Assembly: GCA_012064385.1 (NCBI GenBank)
Contig: QRDG01001525.1
Coordinates: 1,612,001 to 1,676,000 of the forward strand
DNA: 64,000 bases
DNA from: Puccinellia tenuiflora
Lineage: Eukaryota > Streptophyta > Magnoliopsida > Poales > Poaceae
Reading direction: 5' to 3'
Shown: positions 33,661 to 43,016 of the stretch, piece after piece
Position numbering within the stretch: position 1 is the first letter of the stretch
Layout of the letters: the number at the start of each line of letters is the position of its first letter
Made by a program: the position numbers and the translations under genes
The notes under the pieces: model-generated
Told to the model about the DNA's origin: nothing
Databases searched by the model: none
What the model saw: the letters and a program-made list of their open reading frames with translations, nothing else

Positions 33661-35534
33661 TGCAGTAGTTGTGGGCTGCTGAATGTTCTGGCTCCTTTAT
33701 TGGAGCAGGTCTTTTGTGAGGCAAGAGTTTCTGTTTGTGGCCTGACCAATTTAATTGGTAGTCTCTGGATGGGTATGTTAATTGGGAGTGTTCGTGGGAT
33801 ATATATTGGACTATGGGCGACGCTCCCAAGAGCAATTATCATATTCCATGAAATTTCATCCTGCGCAAACTTTTTACAGTAAACTATAGACCGCTTTTGT
33901 GATGTGGCATGGTATATGGAGAGAGGAGTGGGAAAGAGCAAGGAGCGCGTGTGTCTGAGGTAGAAGGTGACGTCTGTCTATGGCGCCGCCCAAACAATTT
34001 TAAACGGACACAACGCTTCTGGTACCGATTCCGACCAACGGAACTCGAATTAACATGGTTTTGAGTATGAACCCTGACATGTGAAACCACCATCTGTAGA
34101 GTCCACCCTCGTTCTACCTTACAAAAACTTATGACTTGAAATACTGTCTCGATTCATCCATTTGTGCCACTGAAAAAAATGTACCGGTGAAAGAATTTCT
34201 ATGGCGAGCACATTGAAAGGAGCCGCCGAAACCCTAACAAGCAACCTCCGTAGTCACAAGAGGTAGCTATCGATAGTACAATATGAGAGTCATACAAATT
34301 TCAAACACGAACAAGAACACATGTGCAAAACAAGTAAAACTTATGTCTAAAATACAGTCTTACCTCCAGGCACCTACATATAAACCGATGGTATCCTATA
34401 TTATATATTCATTGAATTAAGCGATTTTCTGGCAACAATACTGTCGTTTCGGCCTTTGCGCCTGTGGCGCAACGGGTCATCTAGTATTTTTAATGTATGA
34501 GCATACAAAATGCAGTGAGAACTCCTATTGTTCATTAAGCACACATTAAAAGGCTAAGATAACCTGTTATATGGTTATCATCAAATTGTTGCATATCAGA
34601 CTGCTCACATGAAACCAAATCAAGAAAACCATCAGGGAAGCAGTTTCACAAGCACATGATCTGCACAAATCAATGAAACAATCGAAGAGCCCAGGATGTG
34701 TTGACACCGATTGTCAAAAATGGGCGGCTGCTTTGGCGGGGGTCCATGCACTCAATCCAAGTGGCACTGCACAAGATGATAGGGTAAGTTTTTTATTGGT
34801 GATTCTATGTCATGTTCATGCGCATATGTTTGTTCTTGCAAATGAATCATTCTTCTCTTATGTTCACCATGTAGAATACCATTGCACAAAATTTGTTCAA
34901 GGATCAAGGGAGGAAAGACAAGAAGGGGAGGAAGATTTTTGGCAAGTCATTTGTGCTCCACCATTGCTATGACGAGCTAGGGAATGAGGAGAAGTGGAAA
35001 TCCCGTGATGGGTTGGATGTGCACAACTTAGGGATGAATGCCACCGAAGCCGCCACAATCATAGATGATGATGCATCAAGTGATGAGAACAAGAAGAGAA
35101 GCTCCACTCCTCACTCGGTTGCATTCACAAAGAGGCCCGTGCTTGGAAGGAAGGCCGCCAAGGAGTTGATGAAGGGGAAGAAGTCCGGTGATGATAACAT
35201 AGCAAAAGCTATGGATAGGATGGCCAATGCAAGGTTGGAGTACAACGAAGATAAAAAGTTGGCAAGGACTATGGCGGCCGAGGCCGAGGCGCGGAGGGTG
35301 GCTTTGGAGGAGAGGATGGCGGCTGCCGAGGAGAGGAGGTTGGCTTTGGAGGAGAAGAAGGTGGCCGCCGCCGAGCAAGCGCGCCTAGTGGAGGAGGAGA
35401 GGAACCTCTTTGCCATTGACACGTCCAACATGGATGAGAGGCAAAAGGAGTACATAAACCTTGCTCGCGATGAAGTGTTGGCCAAAAGAAGGATGATGGC
35501 AAACTACTTGAAGGCCCAAAGTGAAAGGACGAAT

Positions 35535-35850
35535 GCATTTGGAGGCATGGGAGCACCACCGGCAGCTTTTGGAGGCATGGGAGCACCACCGGGTGCATTT
35601 GGAGGCATGGGAGCAACACCGGGGGCTTTTGGAGGCATGGGAGCACCACCGGGTGCATTTGGAGGCATGGGAGCAACACCGGGGGCTTTTGGAGGCATGG
35701 GAGCACCACATGGAGGCTATGGAGACATGGGAGGCTATGGAGACATGGGAGCGCCGCATGGAGGCTATGGTGCCATGGGTGGCATGGGAGGCATGGGTGG
35801 CATGGGACTTGGAGGCATGGGAGCACCACCGGGGGGATTCATGGCCTCCT
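35535..35850 (+). repeat. 30-bp coding minisatellite, Gly-Met rich
   Basis: A tandem array of a 30-bp unit (tttggaggcatgggagcacc and variants) encodes FGGMGAPPGA or FGGMGATPGA about six times. It then passes into shorter GGYGDMG and MGGMGG units. The array sits at the C-terminus of the Harbinger ORF1. It also yields long open frames in antisense, which are shadows. Confidence 0.9.
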
Positions 35851-36436
35851 TGGTGAATCCATCACCTTCTACCAATGTTGATGCCTATGGAGATTCATCG
35901 CATGCCAACACCACCAACAGCACCGTCCAAGAGTCCCAAGAAGAAGAAACACAAAATGGAAATGGCAATGGCTATGAAGATGTTGACAAATGATGTGTCA
36001 ACATGTGTGTTCAAGTTAAATTTGTGTTGAACTTGGTTATCATTTGCATTTGAACTATGTCCTAAATTTGTGTTGAACTTGGTTGTGTGAAACAAGCATT
36101 TGGAGATTGTTGAGAGCCATTTGTTGTTGTATTTATTTTGATTTGTTTGATCTTGTTGATGTGGTGTGGACCATGAAAAGTTGTTTGCGCCGGCGCGCTG
36201 CATTTTAGCGCGCCAGGTGGGGGTTTTTTTTATCTCTATTTTCGCGCGCCGAATTTAGCGTGTCCGTCGGAGGAGAAACACCGCGCGCGCGCTAAAACTG
36301 GATCGCGTGCGCTGAAAGCATTTTTAGCGCGCCGTGTTTCCAGCGCCTGTTGGAGTTGCTCTTAACAATGCAAAATCATCTTCTTTTATGCATGTGGTTC
36401 CAATGGCAACTCATTGGATCCGTACGTGGTCCTTCC

Positions 36437-36606
36437 TGCAAGATGAATAGATCGTGGGCGGCTTGACAGCCTGCCTCGGCTCATGCCTCTCATATATATA
36501 TGCACAAGTTACATTAGGGTTACAAGTAAACTTGGAGACCAAGTTGATTACAATGTCAATTACCAAAACTATCCTGCCGATCGTGACCGATCGTATCTTT
36601 CTAACA
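36437..36606 (-). repeat. 3' LTR of the Copia element
   Basis: 170 bp, starts TGCAAGATGAATAG and ends TTTCTAACA on the plus strand. It is identical to the other LTR except at one position. Confidence 0.95.
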
Positions 36607-36837
36607 CGCCCCCGCAGGCTGAACTGGGAGGTGTACCGACGTGAAGACTGGAGGTAAAATCTCGAAACAGAGCTGTCGGCAATCCTTTGGTGAATATATC
36701 AGCAAACTGAGAGCTGGAGGGTACATGAAGCACACGAACAGATCCAATAGCAACCTTTTCTCGCACGGAATGTATGTCTAGTTCAATATGCTTGGTCCGT
36801 CTGTGCTGAACCGGATTGGCCGATAAATATACCGCAC

Positions 36838-39800
36838 TCACATTATCACTGTGGCCGTGTCAATGGGACGGCGAAGCTCCATGAGAAGATGGCGTATCCA
36901 GCTAGTTTCCGCAACCACAGAAGCAACTGCTCGATATTCAGCCTCAGCACTCGAGCGCGACACTGTTGGTTGACGACGAGAGGACCACGAAATAAGGTTA
37001 TCACCTAAGAACACACAGAAACCCGAAGTTGATCGTCGTGTATCCGGGCATCCAGCCCAATCAGCATCCGAGTAGGCAATTAGTTGATGGGAAGTGGAAG
37101 AATGAATGACAAGACCATGGTCAAGAGTCCCACGAAGATAACGCAAAATGCGCTTGATAATGTTGAAGTGAGTGTCACGAGGATCATGCATATGTAGACA
37201 GACTTGTTGAACGGCGTAGGAAATTTCTGGACGAGTGAGTGTAATATATTGGAGTGCTCCTGCAAGACTGCGGTATAGGAAAGGATCAGAATAGGGAGAG
37301 CCGTCGGAAGCAGAAACTTTGGCTTTTGTATCAATTGGTGTAGGAGATGGATGACAATTGCTCATGCCAGCCCGAGACAGAACATCGAGAATATACTGAC
37401 GCTGTGAGAGATGTATGGTGGTAGGTGTGCGAGTGACAGATATGCCAAGGAAATGATGCAAGGGACCGAGATCTTTCATGGCAAATTCAGCAGCAAGAGT
37501 TTGAATTATTTTGTGAAGAACGGTAGGAGATGAAGCCGTAAGAATTATGTCATCCACATAGAGGAGTAGATAAGCGGTGTCAGAACCATGATGATAAGTG
37601 AAAAGGGAGGCATCGGATTTAGAGGCAATAAAACCAATGGATCTAGCGTGAGACGCAAAGCGTTGAAACCATGCTCTTGGAGCCTGTTTAAGGCCATATA
37701 AAGATTTCTGGAGACGACAGACATGAGAGGGAAAGCGGGAATCAATAAACCCTGAGGGTTGCTGACTGTAGACTTCTTCAGTTAGGTTACCATGTAGAAA
37801 AGCATTTTTAACGTCAAGTTGGTGAATGGGCCAGGAGTTAGAGAGAGCAAGAGAAAGAACAATGCGAATTGTGGCTGGCTTAACAACGGGACTGAAAGTT
37901 TCGTCGAAGTCGACACCGGGCTGTTGAGTAAAACCCCGAACAACCCAGCGGGCTTTGTGACGAGCGAGTGACCCATCGGAGTTATATTTGTGACGAAAAA
38001 TCCATTTGCCGGTGACGATGTTTGCACCTGGAGGGGGAGGTACAAGTGTCCATGTCGAATTTTGAATTAGTGCATCATATTCATCCTGCATGGCTTGACG
38101 CCAAGCGGGATCTCGGAGAGCGATTAAGTAGTTATTTGGAATAGGGGAGGTTGTGATGACGGAGAGATTTAGTCGATTTGGAGGGCCTGGTAGGCGCCCG
38201 GTAGTGCTGCGGGTGCGATGATGGCATGGGCTAGGGGGTGAGGATGGTGGAGGTTGCACAAGGCTCGCGGCAGCAGGGCTGGGCGCGGCAGAAAAACCGG
38301 GCGAATTCGCTGTCGCGGCAGCAGAGCTGGACGCGGCAGAAAAACCCGGCGAATTTGCTGTCGCGGCAGCAGGACTGAGTGCGGCAGGAGACACAGGCGA
38401 GTTTGCTGTCGCGGCAGAGAAACCCGGCGAATTTGCTGCCGTGGCAGATGAAGTTGGTGTTGTTGGGATGGGAGTAGATTCGTGGACCTCGGTGGTAGGA
38501 AGGGGTGTAGTATAGGTGGATACTGGTAGGTTTTGTATAGTTGGATCCAAGTGGTCAATGGGGGGTGCGGTGGGTGTTGACTTGTTCGAGGAGGCATAGG
38601 GAAAAGTATTTTCATCAAAAGTTACATGACGGGATATGAGTATGCGATGGGTGTTGAGATCGAGAAAGCGATAGCCACGATGCTGTGATGGATAACCTAG
38701 AAAGACACATCTAATGGCACGTGGGGCAAGTTTGTTTTTGGCGGTGGAGGCAATGTTAACGTAGCAGAGACAGCCGAATACACGTAGATCATCATAGCGT
38801 GGGTGTGTGCCAAATAAAGAAAAGAAAGGTGTACGATTGTTGAGAATGACAGTGGGTCGAATGTTAATGAGATAGGTGGCGGTATGAAGGGCTTCAGCCC
38901 ACTGAGAAGGAGGCATGGAGGCTTGGAAAAGAAGAGTGCGAATGACATCGTTGGTCGTGCGGATGGCTCGTTCTGCTTTGCCGTTTTGCTGAGATGTATA
39001 TGGACATGAGAAGCGAAATAGGATTCCATGAGAGGAGCAAAAGTTGTTGAGTTTAGTGTTTTCAAATTCTTTTCCATTATCACATTGGATTGAGCGGATA
39101 GGTAGGTTGAATTGTGTTCGGGCTAGAGCATGGAGCGCGACAAAAGTTACAAAGACATCTGATTTTCGGCGTAGGGGAAAACTCCAGAAATAGTGTGTAT
39201 AATCATCGACGACAATAAGATAATAGCAAAAACCAGACGAGCTGGGTACAGGAGATGTCCAAAGATCGCAATGCAAACGTTCAAAAGGAGTTCTAGTTGT
39301 TGAAGAGGAAGCAAAAAACGGGAGTCGAACGTGTTTTCCTAATTGACAAGCGTGACACAGGGATGTCCCTGATTTATTTAATGAGATTTGCTGCTGCTGA
39401 TGAAGGCGATCCATGGTGTGTCGTCCTGGATGGCCGAGACGACGATGCCAAAGGTCGGTGGAGTGGTGGGTGATGAGAGCTTCAATGCGAGGTGCTTGAC
39501 ACATGGAGTAGAGAGGACCGGGACTATTGCATCGAAGAATCACGGTCCCGGTTGGAAGGGCCTTCACAGAGAAACCAAGAGAATCAAATTCGATGGAACA
39601 ATTATTGTCAGTGGTGAATTGGCGAACGGAAATAAGGTTCTTGATAATATTGGGAACTACAAGTATGTTACGAAGATAAAGAGGAATGGTGGGGGATTGG
39701 AGGGTTTTGGAACCAATGTGAGTAGTGGGAAGGGTGGCGCCGTTGCCGACGGTGACTAGTTGGGAGGAAGAGGGTTGGAGAGACGTGAAATTACCATAAT

Positions 39801-41130
39801 CGGATGCCATGTGCGAGGAGGCGCCGGAGTCCATGTACCAATCGCCTCCGTGAAGTTGCATGTTGTTCAGGGCGGTGATGAGGGCGGGATCCACTGCCGG
39901 TTGATGAGCAGCTGGTGGTGGCGGCGGCTGGGTGCCGTAGCTTGCCGATGAAGAACCATAGGCAGCATATGCTTGTGGTGACGCGAGGGCGGGACGAGTG
40001 CCGAGAAGGCTAGGTTCAGAAGATCGCCAGGGAGCCAGTGTCGGGGTCGGTGGTCGAGGCTGCCATGGTGCTTGTTGTTGTTGATGGGCGCGTGTCGGAG
40101 CGCCAGTCCATGGGTTGAATTGCCATGGATTGTCGCGACCACGTCCACGGCCTCCACGGCCGCGTCCGCGACCGCCGCCGCGATAATTGTTGGGGTAGCC
40201 GTTGTGGAAGGAGCCGCGACCGCCAGAGCGATCGCCCCCGGTGTTGACGCCCCCGGAGCGGTCACCGCCTGCGGCTGGAGGAGGCGGAGGAGCACCCCCG
40301 CCATGAGGAAGAACACTGTTACCGCATGCCCAGAGTGCGGTGGACGCAGCGTTCTTGGCGTCCGTTTTCTTCTGTGTTTCTTCGAGAATAAGAGCTGACC
40401 TTGTCTGCAGGAAGGACGGGAAAGGAACCTGAAACGGGAGAAACGAGCGCAGGTGCGCGTAGGAGTCAGTGAGTCCACGGAGAAGGGTGAGAACAAGGGT
40501 CTCATCACTGATCGGCTGGCCGACGTCGGTGAGGGAGTCGGCAAGGGCCTTTAGCTTGGCGCGGTAGTCACTGATGGAGAGATCGCCTTGCGGAGTGTTG
40601 CGGAACTCCGCCTCCAGCTGAATTGCGCGGTGCTTCTTGTTGTCGCGGAACAGATTCTCGATGGCGTCCCAGATGTTGCAGGCGGTGGAGCCGGGGCGCA
40701 TGATGATGCCGAGGAGGTCGACGGAGATGGAGCCGTAGATCCAGGAGAGCACCGTGTAATCGTCACGCCCCCAGTGGGAGGAGGGCGAGGTGTCGGAGGG
40801 GGTGGCGTCGGCATTGCCAACGACATGAGCGGTCAGACCGTAGCGTCCGAGCGTGACGAGGAAGAGCTCGCGCCAGTTGGTGTAGTTGCCCTCGTTGAGA
40901 TCGAGGGTGATTGGAACGTGGGCTTTTATGGAGGTGGCGTAGGTGGATTGGATGGGTGGAGAGGTGGTGTTTTCTGCTGTGGTGGCGAGTTTGCCGTTCT
41001 GATCGGCAGCGACGGCTAGGGTGTTGGGGGGAGAAGGGGAGCGCGCATCTAGTTCTGCAGCGCGGCGCTCAAGTTCCTTCTCTTTCTCAGCGATCTCGCT
41101 GAGTTTGGCGGTGATCTCGTCGGGAGTCAT
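36838..41130 (-). CDS. Copia gag-pol polyprotein, 1,430 aa, frame lost at the RNase H end
   Basis: A single open frame on the minus strand. In order: N-terminal coiled coil (EIAEKEKELERRAAELDAR); UBN2-type Gag (about 90-260); an RGG-rich stretch (RGRGRGGRGRGRD, about 320) where many Copia Gags have a CCHC knuckle, none being visible here; aspartic protease YMDSGASSHMAS; integrase with HHCC (HRRLGHPG, CHACQLGKH) and DDE residues in LHCDLW, CDNGKEFEN and KAERAIRT; reverse transcriptase with LYVDDIIL; RNase H with YSDADWAGCPD and SSAEAEYRAVA. The frame stops at 36838 soon after PIDTATV because about ten bases are missing. The remaining RNase H C-terminus (SAVYLSANPVQHRRTKHIEL) continues in another frame to about 36569. 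The catalytic Asp of that lost block is gone, so the copy is probably unable to complete its own replication. Confidence 0.9.
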   Translation of the reverse strand: MTPDEITAKLSEIAEKEKELERRAAELDARSPSPPNTLAVAADQNGKLATTAENTTSPPIQSTYATSIKAHVPITLDLNEGNYTNWRELFLVTLGRYGLTAHVVGNADATPSDTSPSSHWGRDDYTVLSWIYGSISVDLLGIIMRPGSTACNIWDAIENLFRDNKKHRAIQLEAEFRNTPQGDLSISDYRAKLKALADSLTDVGQPISDETLVLTLLRGLTDSYAHLRSFLPFQVPFPSFLQTRSALILEETQKKTDAKNAASTALWACGNSVLPHGGGAPPPPPAAGGDRSGGVNTGGDRSGGRGSFHNGYPNNYRGGGRGRGRGGRGRGRDNPWQFNPWTGAPTRAHQQQQAPWQPRPPTPTLAPWRSSEPSLLGTRPALASPQAYAAYGSSSASYGTQPPPPPAAHQPAVDPALITALNNMQLHGGDWYMDSGASSHMASDYGNFTSLQPSSSQLVTVGNGATLPTTHIGSKTLQSPTIPLYLRNILVVPNIIKNLISVRQFTTDNNCSIEFDSLGFSVKALPTGTVILRCNSPGPLYSMCQAPRIEALITHHSTDLWHRRLGHPGRHTMDRLHQQQQISLNKSGTSLCHACQLGKHVRLPFFASSSTTRTPFERLHCDLWTSPVPSSSGFCYYLIVVDDYTHYFWSFPLRRKSDVFVTFVALHALARTQFNLPIRSIQCDNGKEFENTKLNNFCSSHGILFRFSCPYTSQQNGKAERAIRTTNDVIRTLLFQASMPPSQWAEALHTATYLINIRPTVILNNRTPFFSLFGTHPRYDDLRVFGCLCYVNIASTAKNKLAPRAIRCVFLGYPSQHRGYRFLDLNTHRILISRHVTFDENTFPYASSNKSTPTAPPIDHLDPTIQNLPVSTYTTPLPTTEVHESTPIPTTPTSSATAANSPGFSAATANSPVSPAALSPAAATANSPGFSAASSSAAATANSPGFSAAPSPAAASLVQPPPSSPPSPCHHRTRSTTGRLPGPPNRLNLSVITTSPIPNNYLIALRDPAWRQAMQDEYDALIQNSTWTLVPPPPGANIVTGKWIFRHKYNSDGSLARHKARWVVRGFTQQPGVDFDETFSPVVKPATIRIVLSLALSNSWPIHQLDVKNAFLHGNLTEEVYSQQPSGFIDSRFPSHVCRLQKSLYGLKQAPRAWFQRFASHARSIGFIASKSDASLFTYHHGSDTAYLLLYVDDIILTASSPTVLHKIIQTLAAEFAMKDLGPLHHFLGISVTRTPTTIHLSQRQYILDVLSRAGMSNCHPSPTPIDTKAKVSASDGSPYSDPFLYRSLAGALQYITLTRPEISYAVQQVCLHMHDPRDTHFNIIKRILRYLRGTLDHGLVIHSSTSHQLIAYSDADWAGCPDTRRSTSGFCVFLGDNLISWSSRRQPTVSRSSAEAEYRAVASVVAETSWIRHLLMELRRPIDTATVIM

Positions 41131-41190
41131 GGTGGCGGCGGAAGAGGGAGGGAGAGAGGGAGGCTAGGGTTAGGGTTTTTAGGATAGAAC

Positions 41191-41204
41191 GCGCTCTGAT
41201 ACCA
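41191..41204 (-). promoter_or_regulatory. primer-binding site (initiator tRNA-Met type)
   Basis: Plus-strand gcgctctgatacca directly abuts the 5' LTR. On the element strand this is TGGTATCAGAGCGC, complementary to the 3' end of initiator tRNA-Met, the usual Copia primer. Confidence 0.9.
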
Positions 41205-41374
41205 TGCAAGATGAATAGATCGTGGGCGGCTTGACAGCCTGCCTCGGCTCATGCCTCTCATATATATATGCACAAGTTACATTAGGGTTACAAGTAAACT
41301 TGGAGACCAAGTTGATTACAATGTCAATTACCAAAACTATCCTGCCGATCGTGACCGATCGTATCTGTCTAACA
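41205..41374 (-). repeat. 5' LTR of the Copia element
   Basis: 170 bp, partner of 36437-36606. It carries the element promoter region and lies next to the primer-binding site. Confidence 0.95.
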
Positions 41375-41379
41375 CTTCC

Positions 41380-41757
41380 TACAACCAATGGACAAGCGCG
41401 CAGCGTTGACTACTGCGTGCAACCGGCTAGAGCAGATGGCACGAGATTTATACAACGAGTGCAGCTGGCGTTTTGATCACCGAATCACATGTTGATGGAG
41501 AGCCTCTTCATGTCTTGTTTCTTTAGATGGTTGATCCCATGGCACTCAGTCAAAATTAATTTCAGTCGGTCAATATAATTGCTTTTTTTGTTCCATCACA
41601 ATCAATCATGATTTCTTAACTGAAGTACTCCCAAACTGCAGCTTTAATTCTCATGCCCAGGCAACAAATACTATAGTCTTCATAAACTGCCATTTTGGCG
41701 AAACTGAGAGGCGTTTGGTAGTCATGTATTTACTTGCAAATTTTAACATGCACTCGT
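41380..41757. other. spacer between two LTR elements
   Basis: About 380 bp with no gene or repeat that I can name. Its right edge supplies the CTCGT target duplication of the next element. Confidence 0.5.
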
Positions 41758-42669
41758 TGTCGTGGTGGTGCACGGACAGATGCCATATAGGCTTAAGGTG
41801 GGGCTGATTGGACGCTGGAGGCAACCGGGGAGGGCTTGCACGTAAAACGTACAGACACGAACACACACACACACACACACGCACACGATTTACCCAGGTT
41901 CGGGGCTCTCGTGAGGAGATAACACCCCTACTCCTGCTTTTCTGATGTATATAAGTGGATCACAGATGGTTTACAAGCTTGCTCCTTGAGCTGGGTAGGG
42001 AGAACTACCAACTCTAAGCCTCTACCGAGTCTCAGGACTGCACTCTTGCTCTCCTGCTATCTATCAGAAACTACTAAGTGTTTGTCCAGCGTCTCCGCGT
42101 CTGTCCGAGAATCGTCCCTGTAAGAGGAGCCCCTGGTACCCCTTATATAGGGAAACCCAAGGTTACAGTGTAAAACATTGCTACTGGCGCCATACCCCTT
42201 GGTCTCCGGCCGACACGGGCGCCGCTGCGCCATACCCAGACCGTGGCAGCGCTGGTCGCCACGGTCCCCTCTGTGTCAGGCAGCACGCCCACGCCTAGGC
42301 CTAGCGCCACTGTGCCGCGCCACCCGCGTCAGAGGCATGGCCGAGGTACGGCACGCCGTCCACTTGCGGCACGCCACCGCCCTTGTCTCGCTCCGTGTCC
42401 CAAGGAGCTTGGACCACCGTCCGAGATGACTTCCACCCGGCATAGGCATGCCCATGCTCTTGACTCGGTTTACCCCTTCCTGCACATAAGAACAATGAAG
42501 GAGACTCCGACATATAATAAACATGATCCGACATAAGGCTATGTCGGTTTGACCTGACTCGGACGAATCCGGGTAAGCCAGTATGATATGTCGGTTTCCA
42601 TTGACTCGGTCAACTCCGAGTCAACCTTATTTTACCATATTGACCCCACTCGGGGGCTTCCCCCCGACA
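41758..42669 (-). repeat. left LTR, inverted orientation, 912 bp
   Basis: Plus strand starts tgtcgtggtggtgcac and ends cttccccccgaca, so in LTR sense (TGTCGGGGGG to CCACGACA) it lies on the minus strand. It contains an (AC)n run at about 41862-41880 and the TATA region (ccttatatagg) near 42143. It differs from the right LTR by small indels. Confidence 0.88.
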
Positions 42670-42779
42670 TTAGTCCCCGAAGCTGGTGCGGTCCTGCAGC
42701 CTCGGATGTAGGGCCACGGCAGGTTTACCCGAAAAAACCAGCATTCTTAAGTGATCACCGACATAACATACGCCGGTAA

Positions 42780-43016
42780 GTAAATCCTCGCAAGTTTCGA
42801 GAAGGAGACTTGGTGCTTAGGCTGGTACAGCGCACCGCCGGAATGCACAAGCTCTCACCTCCTTGGGAAGGGACGTTTATTGTGAGCAAAGCTTTGAACA
42901 ACGATGCATATTATCTTATTGATGCCCAGGCACAGGTGAAGAACCGAATGGATAGATCCGGAGAGGAGACCAAGCGACCTTGGAATATAGCTCTTCTTCG
43001 CCCTTTTTACTCTTAA
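42780..43016 (+). pseudogene. Gypsy pol C-terminal fragment, left copy
   Basis: The frame GDLVLRLVQRTAGMHKLSPP, then WEGTFIVSKALNNDAYYLID and RPWNIALLRPFYS with a stop at 43016, is the C-terminal end of a Gypsy integrase (the conserved W-E-G-P-F-x-V segment near the polyprotein end). It points away from the nearby LTR. An inverted twin lies at 48628-48834 with P in place of T in WEGPF. Nothing upstream of pol remains. Confidence 0.8.

Larger units (their letters stand above)
26961..34484 (+). mobile_element. Helitron-like element carrying gene fragments, about 7.5 kb
   Basis: The 3' end shows the Helitron signature: a 7-bp hairpin TTGCGCC-TGT-GGCGCAA (34456-34472), then eight bases and CTAG followed by T (34481-34485). 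The 5' end is placed at TCGATTACTATTATAAAGGC (26961), matching the TC...TACTATTATAAA start of grass Helitrons; the preceding host base is G rather than the expected A, so this end is less certain. There is no Rep/helicase frame. The interior includes a promoter-like region, splice-like boundaries, a receptor-kinase fragment, a coiled-coil fragment and a LINE tail, as expected of a gene-capturing non-autonomous Helitron. Confidence 0.68.
25139..34703 (+). mobile_element. CACTA-like element inserted in Harbinger ORF1, right end not found
   Basis: The left end begins exactly CACTACAAGAAATATG, the CACTA terminal motif. It is followed by subterminal repeats of ggtcac/gtgacc motifs (ggtcactgaaaggtcac, tttgtgaccaaa) over about 300 bp, a hallmark of CACTA ends. 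It interrupts the Harbinger frame between SVI and the TDCQKW segment that resumes at about 34704. No inverted end (cttgtagtg) occurs near 34700, so the right terminus is deleted or decayed. The Helitron-like element 26961-34484 lies inside it, leaving about 2 kb of CACTA sequence. No TnpD-type transposase was seen. Confidence 0.7.
24334..35993 (+). pseudogene. Harbinger ORF1 (Myb-like, NAM-associated C-terminal domain), interrupted
   Basis: Pieces: 24334-24722 (MDPPSAPQQY, then an in-frame TAG at 24364); about 24800-25138 (MAQMNMDVGSSFAAEHG; after a frameshift MDPVVGTDQSRDTYWARM, then RTDRSLRSRWSVI); 34704-34783 (TDCQKWAAALAGVHALNPSG); and 34875-35993 (NTIAQNLFKDQ, KSFVLHHCYDELGNEEKWKS, PVLGRKAAKELMKG, a long coiled coil, and NMDERQKEYINLARDEVLA). 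The trihelix/Myb-like region followed by the NAM-associated C-terminal domain is the known ORF1 companion protein of plant PIF/Harbinger transposons, which binds element DNA and helps the transposase. The nonsense codon, the frameshift and the 9.6-kb insertion all disable it. After the coiled coil comes an expanded FGGMGAPP repeat. Confidence 0.8.
24052..36361 (+). mobile_element. PIF/Harbinger element, split by nested insertions (12.3 kb with inserts)
   Basis: Terminal inverted repeats: left gagcaactccaacagtcgct, right agcgcctgttggagttgctc. Homology continues inward through ggaaaacgcggcgcgctaaaaa and its inverse. Flanking trinucleotides are TCA (24049-24051) and TTA (36362-36364), consistent with a Harbinger TTA duplication carrying one later change. 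Removing the inserted block 25139 to about 34703 leaves roughly 2.75 kb with the Myb/NAM-associated ORF1. No DDE transposase frame was seen, so it is non-autonomous. Both ends are unusually rich in GCGCGC. Confidence 0.85.
36437..41374 (-). mobile_element. complete Copia LTR retrotransposon, 4,938 bp
   Basis: It has 170-bp LTRs at 36437-36606 and 41205-41374 and a perfect 5-bp target duplication CTTCC (36432-36436, 41375-41379). The LTRs differ by one base (t at 36597, g in the other copy), so the insertion is young. Orientation is minus: the primer-binding site is at the right, the purine tract (gcgggggcg on the minus strand) next to the left LTR. The short LTRs, small size and single gag-pol frame suggest the Ale/Retrofit branch of Copia (inference). 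It sits just outside the right end of the Harbinger element. Confidence 0.95.

Noticed and set aside
35269..35829. 186-codon minus-strand frame and its overlapping partners
   Set aside because: Generated by the 30-bp minisatellite, which is open in several frames. The sense frame belongs to ORF1.
38250..38450. tandem gcggcagcag-type repeats suggesting a CRISPR-like array
   Set aside because: It is the antisense of an Ala/Ser-rich linker (SPGFSAA units) in the Copia polyprotein between integrase and RT. No spacers.
41861..41882. (AC)n microsatellite as an independent feature
   Set aside because: It is part of the LTR and has its (GT)n partner in the other arm at about 49750.
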